Shown here one piece after another: positions 7,697 through 16,108 of a DNA stretch of 34,654 bases; within the stretch, counting starts at the first letter, position 1; each line of letters starts with the position of its first letter. The notes below the pieces were generated by a model. It was not told the DNA's origin, did no database searches, and saw only the letters and a list, made by a program, of their open reading frames with translations. Where the stretch lies: assembly GCA_031270335.1 (NCBI GenBank), contig JAISXV010000116.1, forward strand, positions 1 through 34,654, in the 5' to 3' direction. The stretch comes from Prevotellaceae bacterium (GTDB lineage: Bacteria; Bacteroidota; Bacteroidia; Bacteroidales; UBA932). The position numbers and the translations under genes are program-made.

Positions 7697-7722
7697 AACA
7701 ATAAATAATTGTAAATTTTGCG

Positions 7723-7730
7723 CAAAAGTA
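7723..7730 (-). promoter_or_regulatory. -7 box (TACTTTTG) for the C69 peptidase gene
   Basis: On the minus strand TACTTTTG matches the Bacteroidota TAnnTTTG -7 element. A TTTG lies 17 nt further upstream (7748-7751), slightly closer than the usual 19. It is divergent from, and interleaved with, the ROK gene promoter. Confidence 0.5.
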
Positions 7731-7759
7731 CAAAATATTTTTAAAATCAAAAAATATCG

Positions 7760-7767
7760 TACCTTTG
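7760..7767 (+). promoter_or_regulatory. -7 box (TACCTTTG) for the ROK-pyrC operon
   Basis: TACCTTTG is an exact match to the Bacteroidota -7 consensus, 42 bp before the ROK start. The -33 position carries only ATTT rather than TTTG. Confidence 0.6.
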
Positions 7768-7809
7768 AGCCGATAAATTTTTTAATTATTGACTTGAAAA
7801 TAGTTTATT

Positions 7810-8772
7810 ATGAGGAAAAAAGTAGTTGCGGGGATTGATATTGGCGGGATGAATACCCGTATAGGCTTGGTTGACGAGACCGGAGAGGTGTTAACCGACA
7901 GCAATATTGCTACAAATCAATATCCCACGTCCGAAGAGTTCGTGTCTGCCATATACAACAGCATCGAACTGTTATTAAAGAATCCCGATATGCCTCTTTC
8001 AGAGCTTATTGGCATAGGCATAGGCGCGCCCTGTGCAAATTATCACACCGGCAGTATCGAAGGAGCGGCGAATCTTCCATGGCAATATGTAGCCTTGTCG
8101 TCGATGCTGGGCGAACAGTTTCCCGGCGTTCCCATCAAAGTAACCAACGACGCTAACGCCGTGGCTATCGCCGAAATGATTTACGGCGATGCTAAAGACC
8201 TGAAAGATTTCGTTGTCATTACGTTAGGGACAGGACTTGGTAGCGGTATCGTCGCCAACGGGGAACTGATATACGGTCACGACGGATTCGCCGGCGAAGT
8301 AGGACATATCACCGCCGTTCCCGGAGGAAGACAGTGTAACTGTGGTCGTTGCGGCTGTCTTGAGACGTATGTTTCGGCAACAGGGATAAAACGCACTGTT
8401 TTCGAACTCTTAGCCAATTCGACAAAAGAAAGCGTATTGAGAAATACATCGTTCAACGAATTGACGGCGAAAGATATTCACGTGGCGGCGCTCAACGGCG
8501 ACTCTGTCGCCATCAGAGCCTTTGAAATAACAGGCGAAATACTCGGCAGAAGTCTGGCTGACGTTGTTGCGTTCACAAGTCCTTCGGTGATATTCATTTT
8601 TGGCGGTCTTGCCGAGGCAAAAGACATGATTCTCAAACCTGCCAGAGAGAATATGGAGAAATATTTAGTGGGCTGTTACAAGAATAAAGTGCAGTTAAAA
8701 CCGTCGGCGCTCGGCAATAAAGACGCCGGAATAGCAGGCGGGGCGGCATTAATATGGAGGGATTTTGTATAA
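7810..8772 (+). CDS. ROK-family sugar kinase (glucokinase-like)
   Basis: The 320-residue cytoplasmic kinase would phosphorylate a hexose such as glucose or an N-acetylated sugar. The N-terminal phosphate loop reads GIDIGGMNTRIGLVD (residues 8-22). The catalytic aspartate is in TNDANAVA (D114), GTGLGSG follows at 140-146, and the zinc site is EVGH (H166) plus CNCGRCGCLE (cysteines 176, 178, 181, 183). All signature residues of a functional ROK kinase are present. It is the first gene of a tightly packed run; the next start lies one base after its stop. The exact sugar cannot be told from sequence alone. Confidence 0.92.
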   Translation: MRKKVVAGIDIGGMNTRIGLVDETGEVLTDSNIATNQYPTSEEFVSAIYNSIELLLKNPDMPLSELIGIGIGAPCANYHTGSIEGAANLPWQYVALSSMLGEQFPGVPIKVTNDANAVAIAEMIYGDAKDLKDFVVITLGTGLGSGIVANGELIYGHDGFAGEVGHITAVPGGRQCNCGRCGCLETYVSATGIKRTVFELLANSTKESVLRNTSFNELTAKDIHVAALNGDSVAIRAFEITGEILGRSLADVVAFTSPSVIFIFGGLAEAKDMILKPARENMEKYLVGCYKNKVQLKPSALGNKDAGIAGGAALIWRDFV

Positions 8773-8773
8773 G

Positions 8774-9244
8774 ATGTTTTTTCCACCAAGATACATAATA
8801 CGTGCGGCGAAATCGACGATATTCATAGCGATAATCTTTGCGATATTCCTGTGTTTCATCTATTTTACTTCCGAAAAAACAAGAGTTGACACAACTTTTT
8901 GGGATTTGATTCCATATCCGGCAACAATGGCAGGATTTTTTATTTTGTATGGAATAAGCTATCCTTTAGTGTCATTTGTCAAAAAAGATGCGATGCTGGT
9001 AAAGTCGTTTTCGGAAGAACGCATCAACATATTAAACATCTTCGATTCAGCGGGATATGAACTTACAAGCGAAAAAAACGGAGTATTGACATTTCGTCTG
9101 AAAAGCAAGTTTACCCGCTTTATGCGACTGTTGGGCGAAGACATGATTGAGGTAGAATATAACGAAGGAAAAGTCTCTTTATCAGGATTAAGACGCGATA
9201 TATACCGCATAGCGAGATATATTGAATATCTGAACAGGAAATGA
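8774..9244 (+). CDS. Small two-helix membrane protein of unknown function
   Basis: I do not recognise this protein of about 156 residues. It starts with a basic segment (MFFPPRYIIRAAK). Two hydrophobic helices follow at about residues 15-32 and 48-65, then a soluble C-terminal part of about 90 residues with alternating hydrophobic pattern. I chose the ATG at 8774 because it begins one base after the ROK stop; a TTG at 8765 would add three residues. Its stop overlaps the dihydroorotase start in an ATGA, so the two are probably translationally coupled. The position between a kinase and pyrC gives no clear hint about function. Confidence 0.75.
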   Translation: MFFPPRYIIRAAKSTIFIAIIFAIFLCFIYFTSEKTRVDTTFWDLIPYPATMAGFFILYGISYPLVSFVKKDAMLVKSFSEERINILNIFDSAGYELTSEKNGVLTFRLKSKFTRFMRLLGEDMIEVEYNEGKVSLSGLRRDIYRIARYIEYLNRK

Positions 9245-10575
9245 TTATAAAAAATGCTAATATACTGAATGAAGGAAAGATTTTTGAAGGAAATGTCCGG
9301 ATTGAAAACGGTATAATTACGAAAATTTTTACCGGCGACAATCCGGATATTCTTGCAGATACATCAATAATCGACGCTCAACACAAATTGCTGATGCCCG
9401 GAATAATCGACGATCAGGTACATTTCAGAGACCCCGGACTGACGCACAAAGGCGATATATTTTCGGAAAGTCGCGCCGCCGCCGCCGGAGGAGTAACTTC
9501 GTTCATGGATATGCCGAACACTTCGCCGCCGGCGTTAAGCATCGAACTTTTGGAAGAAAAATACAGCGCCGCAAGTCGTAATTCGCTGATAAATTACTCG
9601 TTTTATCTCGGCGCATCGAACGGAAATATTGCCGAAATCAATAAAGTCGATCCGAAAGCCGTTTGTGGAGTAAAGGTCTTTATGGGTTCATCAACAGGCA
9701 ATATGCTTGTGGATAATGATGATACTTTAGCGGCAATATTTTCGGAATCGCCGGTCATTGTGGCGGTTCATTGCGAAGACGAAAACACTGTTCGACAAAA
9801 TTCGGCGCTGTACCGGCAAAAATTCGGCGACGACATTCCAATCTCCTGTCATCCTGCAATTCGAAGCGCCGAAGCTTGCTATAAATCATCAGCCAAGGCG
9901 GTGGAACTCGCCGCAAAATACAATACGCGACTGCATATCCTTCACCTTTCAACAGCAAGAGAATTAGACCTTTTTGAGAAAAACTCGAAAAATTATCTTC
10001 CACGAATTACAGCCGAAGCCTGCGTACATCATTTATGGTTCAGCGATTCGGATTACGAAATTTTGGGAAACAGGATAAAATGCAATCCCGCAATAAAATC
10101 GTCAGCCGACAGGGACGCTTTGCGCGAAGCGGTCAGGAACGGAAAAATCACCGTTGTAGCCACCGATCATGCCCCGCATACTGTCGATGAAAAACAAAAG
10201 AAATATTTCGGAGCGCCGTCGGGATTGCCGCTCATACAGCACTCGCTTTCTGCAATGTTGGAGATGCACAGACAAGGCGTATTTTCACTGTTCGACGTCG
10301 TTGAGCGAATGTGTCATGCACCGGCGAGACTGTTTAACATTCACCGACGGGGATATATACGTGAAGGTTACTACGCTGATTTGGTTCTTGTTGACATGAA
10401 CTCAGGATACTCGCCCTGCAAAGATAACATACTGTATAAATGTGGATGGTCGCCATTTGAAGGAGTTCGTTTTTCGACCAAAATTGAAAAGACATGGGTC
10501 AACGGCGCAATTGTTTTCGACAATGATAAAATCGTGGAAACAAATTCCGCCAAACGGCTCGAATTTGAGAGATAA
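9241..10575 (+). CDS. pyrC: Dihydroorotase
   Basis: The 444-residue amidohydrolase catalyses the reversible ring closure of carbamoyl aspartate to dihydroorotate in pyrimidine synthesis. Metal-site motifs are all visible: DQVHFRDPG (H61, R63 binds substrate), GVKVFMGS (the lysine that is usually carboxylated), VAVHCEDE, LHILHLST and the catalytic VATDHAPH. The motifs are those of the long class I enzymes common in Bacteroidota. The start overlaps the stop of the small membrane protein gene, and the lipid kinase gene follows 9 bp after its stop. Allantoinase and hydantoinase are close relatives, but the HFRDPG motif favours dihydroorotase. Confidence 0.93.
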   Translation: MIIKNANILNEGKIFEGNVRIENGIITKIFTGDNPDILADTSIIDAQHKLLMPGIIDDQVHFRDPGLTHKGDIFSESRAAAAGGVTSFMDMPNTSPPALSIELLEEKYSAASRNSLINYSFYLGASNGNIAEINKVDPKAVCGVKVFMGSSTGNMLVDNDDTLAAIFSESPVIVAVHCEDENTVRQNSALYRQKFGDDIPISCHPAIRSAEACYKSSAKAVELAAKYNTRLHILHLSTARELDLFEKNSKNYLPRITAEACVHHLWFSDSDYEILGNRIKCNPAIKSSADRDALREAVRNGKITVVATDHAPHTVDEKQKKYFGAPSGLPLIQHSLSAMLEMHRQGVFSLFDVVERMCHAPARLFNIHRRGYIREGYYADLVLVDMNSGYSPCKDNILYKCGWSPFEGVRFSTKIEKTWVNGAIVFDNDKIVETNSAKRLEFER

Positions 10576-10584
10576 AAGATAAAA

Positions 10585-11517
10585 ATGAAAGAACGTATAG
10601 CATACATAATAAACCCAATATCAGGAATAACGGATAAAAAAGCGATAGCGGATTACGTCTGTAAAACGACGGATACCGGCAAATTTGATTTCGAAATATA
10701 TTATACAAAATGCGCCAACGACGGTTTTCGACAGGCTAAAGAGTTTGCCGGCAACGGTTTTGACAGGGTTATTGCTGTCGGCGGCGATGGAACGGTCAAC
10801 GAGGTCGCTCGCGGATTACTGGATTCGGATACTGCGTTGGGAATAATCCCCTTAGGTTCGGGCAACGGCTTTGCCCGTCATCTCAAAATTTCCCTTAACT
10901 ACCAAAAAGCCAATCAGGTCGCGCAAAACGGAAAAATAATAACTTCCGACTATGGCATACTAAACGACAAACCGTTTTTCTGTACCGCCGGAATTGGTTT
11001 CGACGCGCAGGTAGGACAGCGATTTGCACAAATCGGCAGACGGGGATTTGTGTCGTACGCTCAGGCTTCGTTTATGGAGTACATCAACTATTCGCCTCAA
11101 AACTACAAAATTACAATCGACGGCAAGACGTTTTCGCGCCGAGCATTCCTGATTACCTGCGCAAACACTTCGCAATGGGGCTATAATGCTTATATTGCGC
11201 CGAATGCAAGTCTCAATGACGGACTGATTGATTTGGTGATTGTTTCTCCGTTTTCGTTTGTCGTTGCTCCGATAATCGGTTTGCGAGTGTTCACAAAAAG
11301 TCTGTATAACTCCCGTAACATCGAGGTTTACAGAGCCAGAGAAGTGACAATCGAAAGAGAAAAAACCGGTTGTATCCACATCGACGGCGAGCCGCTCAAC
11401 GAAGAAAAAATGCTGAAAATCAAAGCTGTGCCGGATAAATTGAAAATAATCGTGCCTGCAAGCGTCAAACGAAGATTATTACATTCGTCGTTGAAATATA
11501 TACGATTCTTGAATTGA
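10585..11517 (+). CDS. Diacylglycerol kinase-family lipid kinase (YegS/BmrU-like)
   Basis: The 310-residue protein has the diacylglycerol-kinase catalytic fold. It has INPISG near the N-terminus, the nucleotide loop VIAVGGDGTVNEVARGLL (about residues 62-79), and PLGSGNGFARHL (about 92-103). The C-terminal lobe contains IHIDGEPL, as usual. Members phosphorylate diacylglycerol, sphingolipid-like or isoprenoid lipids at the inner membrane. Bacteroidota make sphingolipids, so the substrate is open. The gene ends one base from the end of convergent lysA, leaving no space for a terminator. Confidence 0.9.
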   Translation: MKERIAYIINPISGITDKKAIADYVCKTTDTGKFDFEIYYTKCANDGFRQAKEFAGNGFDRVIAVGGDGTVNEVARGLLDSDTALGIIPLGSGNGFARHLKISLNYQKANQVAQNGKIITSDYGILNDKPFFCTAGIGFDAQVGQRFAQIGRRGFVSYAQASFMEYINYSPQNYKITIDGKTFSRRAFLITCANTSQWGYNAYIAPNASLNDGLIDLVIVSPFSFVVAPIIGLRVFTKSLYNSRNIEVYRAREVTIEREKTGCIHIDGEPLNEEKMLKIKAVPDKLKIIVPASVKRRLLHSSLKYIRFLN

Positions 11518-11518
11518 T

Positions 11519-12700
11519 TTATTTCACGCTTCCGAGTTTATCCGAAAACACTGCATGTGGCAATTCTCTCAGATTATATTGCGAAGCCATGACTTCGCCG
11601 TAAGCGCCTGCCGAGCGTAGAGCGATGAAATTACCTCTTTTTGTTTCCGGAAGAAGTACATCTTTAGCAAAACAGTCGGACGATTCGCATATCGGTCCTA
11701 CCACGTCATAGACTTTTTCGGGAGCATCCGACGAAAGATTTTCGATGTGATGATGAGCGTGATACAGAGCCGGTCTGATCAGATCGGTCATTCCTGCATC
11801 GACGATAACGAAATTTTTTGTTTTCCCTTCTTTGATGTATAAAACACGAGTTATCAGCGATCCACACTGTGCGACAATAGAGCGTCCGGGTTCGAAATGC
11901 AGTTTTTGCCCCGGAAACAATTTCAGATTCTGCTCGAATACCGAAAAGTACGTTGCAAAATCGGGAATGAGGTTTTTGTCGGGAGTTTGATAATCGACGC
12001 CCAACCCGCCGCCGACGTTGATATGCTCAAGTTCGAATCCCCTGTCTTTAAACCATTGATTGAAACTGTTTACACGCTGACAAAGTTCTACAAAGACGTT
12101 CATGTCCGTTATCTGCGAACCGATGTGGAAGTGTAAAGACGTCAGCCGTAGATACTTCATCGTTTCCAATTTTTCGATAACCTTGTCGAAATCCCATGCG
12201 CTGATTCCAAACTTGTTTTCTTTTTTACCCGTCGAAATATATTCGTGAGTTTTAGCATCGACGTCGGGATTTATGCGCAACCCGATGTTGTAAATTTTTA
12301 GTCCCTTTAAACGGGCAAGGTAATTGATATTTTCAATTTCGGGAATTGATTCGCAATTGAAAACGAAAATGTTGTTATACAGCCCGATTTGGATATCAAG
12401 GTCTGATTTGCCAACGCCGGCAAAAGCGATAGTCTCCTGTTTGGCGCCATTTTGGAGAGACCGAAAGATTTCGTTACCGCTCACACAATCAGCGCCGAAT
12501 CCTGCGCCAAAAATAATCTTCAACAGATTCGGATTGGCATTTGCCTTTAAGGCATAATGCAAAATATAGCCTCTTTTATCGGCTTCGTTTTTAGCAGTCG
12601 CAACCGTCTGCTTCAATAAATCGACGTCATAATAGTAAAATGGCGTCTTAGTTTTTGACTTATAACTTGACCATTGGTCGATAATAGCTTTATCTATCAT
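11519..12700 (-). CDS. lysA: Diaminopimelate decarboxylase
   Basis: The 393-residue PLP enzyme makes lysine from meso-diaminopimelate. The N-terminal barrel has the cofactor lysine in HYALKANAN (K52). HFHIGSQI and the glycine-rich NVGGGLGVDY follow. The C-terminal part has EPGRSIVA, the catalytic CESSD and GAYGEVMASQYN. The motif set separates it from ornithine and arginine decarboxylases. It is the last gene of the envelope operon, with only 5 bp separating it from the stop of the OstA-like gene. There is no sign of a separate lysC fusion. Confidence 0.95.
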   Translation of the reverse strand: MIDKAIIDQWSSYKSKTKTPFYYYDVDLLKQTVATAKNEADKRGYILHYALKANANPNLLKIIFGAGFGADCVSGNEIFRSLQNGAKQETIAFAGVGKSDLDIQIGLYNNIFVFNCESIPEIENINYLARLKGLKIYNIGLRINPDVDAKTHEYISTGKKENKFGISAWDFDKVIEKLETMKYLRLTSLHFHIGSQITDMNVFVELCQRVNSFNQWFKDRGFELEHINVGGGLGVDYQTPDKNLIPDFATYFSVFEQNLKLFPGQKLHFEPGRSIVAQCGSLITRVLYIKEGKTKNFVIVDAGMTDLIRPALYHAHHHIENLSSDAPEKVYDVVGPICESSDCFAKDVLLPETKRGNFIALRSAGAYGEVMASQYNLRELPHAVFSDKLGSVK

Positions 12701-12705
12701 ATCTC

Positions 12706-14724
12706 TTAATTTTTAATATTTAATTCTATTTCATCAATACGTTTTGTTATTGGGAACGAGGGTTTTGGTATCGATTCCCTGACCGTCCTTTCCGAAGGAC
12801 GTAAAATTCTGTTCAAGACTTCAGCGCCTGATTTCGGACGCAAGTCGATTTCCCATCTGTATCCGGGTAATTTTATCTCGTCCTCTCTCACAAGGAAAAG
12901 AGGATTATTATTGCCTGTTACATTGTCGTAATAGGCTATGCGACGCGCTTTTCCCGATTCGAAATTTATTTTGAATCCTGCCGATTCCGTCCTGTTCATT
13001 GTGAAATCGTTAAGAGAGAAAGCGAGCGTCTGCGCGTTTCCAATTGCCTCGAAAACAGTTAATTGTCTGTTACTAAAATATGCTTTCATGTTTTTGGACT
13101 TTACCTGATTGAAATATATAGTACTGTCGGGGTCTCCTTCGGGAACGACAACCATCGCATTACCGTTAAAATCAGCATATTTCATCTCTCCGTTTATCAT
13201 ATAAAACTTCATTGAATCCGATGTTATCTGCATCTTTTTTCCGTTCCACAAAACAGGATCGCGATATATTCTCCATATCGAATCAATATTATTGAAATAC
13301 ATTGAATCGCTTTTCACTTGAAAATCATGCCTGTACAGTTTTGCCCTTTTTAAAGCAAACAGTTCTTTATAGGTACTGTCCACGTATTGCGTTGTATCTT
13401 TAATTGGGAATTGAGAGTCAAGAGTTGAGAATTGAGAATTGAGAGTTGAGAATTGAGACGGATGCGTTGTATCTTTAATTGAGAATTGAGAATTGAGAGT
13501 TGAGAATTGAGACGGATGCAAAGTAACTTGCGTTGTATCCGGTGAAATTGTATCGGTAATGGAAATCGCAAGCATCGTATCAACGGGTATGACGATTTTC
13601 TCTGTGGCGATAATCGAATCGCTTTTTGAAACGATGACCGAATCTCTCTGTGAGACGATGACCGAATCTTTCTGTGAGACGATAACCGAATCATTCTGTG
13701 AGGCGATGACCGAATCGCTCTGTGAGGCGATGACCGAATCATTCACTGTTACAGGTATTTTCATTGTTCGTGTTACCGAGGAAAGAGTGTCGCCCCTCAG
13801 GAAAACCGAATCTTTATCGTCGTACATTATAATCGACGGATTCCGGCGCATCAGGAAATCTTCGGTATTCATGTCGAAATCGGCAAAATCAGCCAAAAAA
13901 ATCGTTTTCTGAGCAGTATCGGTAACTTGCGCATTTGAATACAGTTGTCCCTTTTTCCCCTCATTTTCGTAGTAGATACTGTCGGCAAATATTTCCTGTT
14001 TCGACGACAGCATATACGAATTGCGGTGAAAAAACATGATACTTTTATCGCTGTCGTACCAGCCTTTGTCACAGTACAGATAGCCGTTTCCCGACCATAT
14101 ATGAGTGTTCGAAAAAAACGTAAAAATTTTCGTGTTGGAGTTATATGTCATCGAATCCGACTGTAATACATAATCTTTTGTGTCGGACTGCACCTGTCCG
14201 ATAAACTCAAATTCCTTGGTTTTTGCATAATAATAACCTTTTTGAGATTCCAGCGTCCTGAACGAATCGACAATCGTTCCTTCATGTTCGAAATAACCGA
14301 TTTCCGTTCTGGTGTCAAAATCTACTTCGGTGGTTCTGAGCGTCGAACTGCTGTCGATGAGATGCACTATCCTGCCTGTGACGTTTGCTTTGCCGGTGAT
14401 TTCGCTGTATATCATTTTGTCGCCCGTAACAATTGTAGCGCCGCTTGTAACTTTTGTGTTGCCAAATGCTTCGGAAATTCCGGAGGGCCAAAGCGCTGCG
14501 CTGTCACATTCCATGACAATTCCTTCGTGTTCCATTTTGACGTTGTGCCAACATCGCCAAACAAATCCGGTATCCGATTCGATTGTTATCGTAAGATCGC
14601 TGTTCAATATGCGTATTCTTTTTTTCTGCGGAGCGGACTCCGTAGAAATAGTATCCTGCATGGTTTGCTGTGCTATAAGCAAAACAGGAACAAAAAACAA
14701 TATTGCAATCAGGACAGTTCTCAT
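12706..14724 (-). CDS. OstA-like (LptA/LptD N-terminal family) envelope protein with internal repeats
   Basis: The 672-residue exported protein starts with a signal peptide (MRTVLIAILFFVPVLLIAQ). The first 350 residues and the last 200 show the repeating short beta-strand pattern of OstA/LptA-type proteins, for instance 'GNTKVTSGATIVTGDKMIY' and 'YLYCDKGWYDSDK'. These proteins carry lipopolysaccharide across the periplasm. Between these parts lies a low-complexity linker of two repeat types: six octapeptides like NDSVIASQ, and Ser/Thr/Gln-rich segments such as HPSQFSTLNSQFS encoded by heptanucleotide repeats. It lies between a SurA-like isomerase gene (18 bp upstream) and lysA, consistent with a role in outer-membrane assembly. 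Confidence 0.85.
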   Translation of the reverse strand: MRTVLIAILFFVPVLLIAQQTMQDTISTESAPQKKRIRILNSDLTITIESDTGFVWRCWHNVKMEHEGIVMECDSAALWPSGISEAFGNTKVTSGATIVTGDKMIYSEITGKANVTGRIVHLIDSSSTLRTTEVDFDTRTEIGYFEHEGTIVDSFRTLESQKGYYYAKTKEFEFIGQVQSDTKDYVLQSDSMTYNSNTKIFTFFSNTHIWSGNGYLYCDKGWYDSDKSIMFFHRNSYMLSSKQEIFADSIYYENEGKKGQLYSNAQVTDTAQKTIFLADFADFDMNTEDFLMRRNPSIIMYDDKDSVFLRGDTLSSVTRTMKIPVTVNDSVIASQSDSVIASQNDSVIVSQKDSVIVSQRDSVIVSKSDSIIATEKIVIPVDTMLAISITDTISPDTTQVTLHPSQFSTLNSQFSIKDTTHPSQFSTLNSQFSTLDSQFPIKDTTQYVDSTYKELFALKRAKLYRHDFQVKSDSMYFNNIDSIWRIYRDPVLWNGKKMQITSDSMKFYMINGEMKYADFNGNAMVVVPEGDPDSTIYFNQVKSKNMKAYFSNRQLTVFEAIGNAQTLAFSLNDFTMNRTESAGFKINFESGKARRIAYYDNVTGNNNPLFLVREDEIKLPGYRWEIDLRPKSGAEVLNRILRPSERTVRESIPKPSFPITKRIDEIELNIKN
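13408..13510 (-). repeat. Heptanucleotide tandem repeats inside the OstA-like gene
   Basis: GAATTGA and its variants GAGTTGA and GAGTCAA occur seven times in direct tandem (13408-13456) and four more times at 13483-13510. The two blocks are themselves part of a longer repeat: a GCGTTGTATCTTTAATT segment precedes each and GACGGATGC follows each. Seven is not a multiple of three, so gain or loss of one unit would shift the reading frame of the host gene. In the present state the frame is open. Confidence 0.9.
13609..13752 (-). repeat. 24-bp tandem repeat, six copies, in the OstA-like gene
   Basis: Six units with a 24-bp period begin at 13609, 13633, 13657, 13681, 13705 and 13729 (plus-strand core GATGACCGAATC). 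They encode octapeptides of the form xDSVIxSQ. The outer units are more diverged. The period is a multiple of three, so copy changes only alter linker length. Confidence 0.9.
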
Positions 14725-14742
14725 ACTTACAGCGTTTTCAAA

Positions 14743-16107
14743 CTAAAACAACCATGCGGCACTGACAAACGGACATTCTTTATACTTTTCGCTTATCCGG
14801 ATATATTCTGTCTCAGATTTTTTCGAAACCCATGCTTCGATTGCTTCGTTTTGTTTTTTATTTTCGTACAGTCGCGAAATATAATTGAAATCATCTTTCA
14901 GATTAACAGTGTGCGAGGGAATAAACTCTTTCAACATGATAACTTTGTAGAGTATTTTTCCTGATTTCACATCCGTCGAAGCGTAAGGACGCGATATTTC
15001 TCCCAGTTCGAGATGTTCTAAAGCTCTGAAATCGTCGGGATTCAGCTCATCTTTGTAGAACGATGTACGGATTTCGCCGGTGTAATCGTTGACCACCAAA
15101 CCGCTACCTGCACGTGATTTTTCGTTTTCGGAATATGCCAATGCCGCTTCTTGGAAAGTAATACTGTCAGTTTCAATTCTTTTCACTATACTGTCTAAAC
15201 GGGCAAATCCTGCGGCTTGGTCTTCGAGGCTGTATTTTGGTTTCAACAAAATTTGCCTGAAATTGACAAGCCCTGTTTCATCCTGTTTTTCCAACAGTTG
15301 AAGTATGTGAAAACCATATTCCGATTCGATGATTTTCGATACCTGTCCTACCCGCATGTTACTCAACACCGAACGTACAGAGAGGACATTTCCTTCCAAA
15401 GGATTCAATCCCAATTCTCCGCCACGGATTGCCGATTCGTGTTCGGAATACAGAGCCGCCAAAGTTTGAAACTTTTCTCCGTCCAAAATACGCTTTCGCA
15501 AGTTGAGCAGTTTTTCTTTCACATCGAGGATAGCCTTTTCGGAATCAGGCTTTTTGGCTATTTCGTAAATGATGTACTGGTCGGGAATAATTACCGGAAC
15601 AGTGTCTTTATCAAGTGTTTTGAAGAATCGATTGACTTCGCTTGGAGTAATTTTAATTTTTTGGGCAATCGACATCTGCATCGACCTGGCATACGACTGT
15701 TCTGTTTCGAACTCAATGCTTTCCTCGCGAAACTGTTCTATCGACTTTTTGTAATAGACTTCGAGCGCTTCTTTCCCATATTGGGCAATGAGGGCGGCGA
15801 TATTCTTTTCGACAGTGCTTTGGATATTGTCGGCGCTTGGACCAAGACTGTCAAGTTTTGCCTGTGCTACCAACAGTTTTTGGTCTCTGAATATTTTGAG
15901 TATCTGACATCTGGGATTTCCTTCTTTGAGATTTTCCAGTCCTCCTCGAATCTGCATGTCACGGTATAACATGTCGATATCAGATTCGAGAATAGCTTCG
16001 TTCCCTACAACTGCAACTACCTTGTCTAATGATGTTTGCGTTTTTGCTAATGGCATTATTGTAAAAGTAAAAATAACAATTGCCGCTAATTTTTTTATCA
16101 TAATCAT
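14743..16107 (-). CDS. surA: SurA-like peptidyl-prolyl isomerase (periplasmic chaperone)
   Basis: The 454-residue exported protein has a signal peptide at residues 3-24 and the SurA N-terminal signature DKVVAVVGNEAILESDID. Two parvulin-type domains follow. The first (about residues 175-285) has the family turn GGELGLNPLEG and ESEYGFHILQLLEK. The second (about 290-400) starts VNFRQILLKPKYS. SurA escorts outer-membrane proteins through the periplasm. Two starts are possible (16107 and 16101, MIMIKK); both give the same signal peptide. Only one base separates it from the stop of the lipoprotein gene upstream, so the two are co-transcribed. Confidence 0.9.
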   Translation of the reverse strand: MIMIKKLAAIVIFTFTIMPLAKTQTSLDKVVAVVGNEAILESDIDMLYRDMQIRGGLENLKEGNPRCQILKIFRDQKLLVAQAKLDSLGPSADNIQSTVEKNIAALIAQYGKEALEVYYKKSIEQFREESIEFETEQSYARSMQMSIAQKIKITPSEVNRFFKTLDKDTVPVIIPDQYIIYEIAKKPDSEKAILDVKEKLLNLRKRILDGEKFQTLAALYSEHESAIRGGELGLNPLEGNVLSVRSVLSNMRVGQVSKIIESEYGFHILQLLEKQDETGLVNFRQILLKPKYSLEDQAAGFARLDSIVKRIETDSITFQEAALAYSENEKSRAGSGLVVNDYTGEIRTSFYKDELNPDDFRALEHLELGEISRPYASTDVKSGKILYKVIMLKEFIPSHTVNLKDDFNYISRLYENKKQNEAIEAWVSKKSETEYIRISEKYKECPFVSAAWLF

Positions 16108-16108
16108 A

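Noticed and set aside
7697-7750. Longer N-terminus for the C69 peptidase starting at 7750
   Set aside because: It would put 18 residues before a good signal peptide and run through the -7 promoter box; the ATG at 7696 is preferred.
13609-13752. Regular repeat array that might be taken for CRISPR
   Set aside because: The units are contiguous with no unique spacers, lie in frame in a protein gene and encode octapeptides; no cas gene is near.
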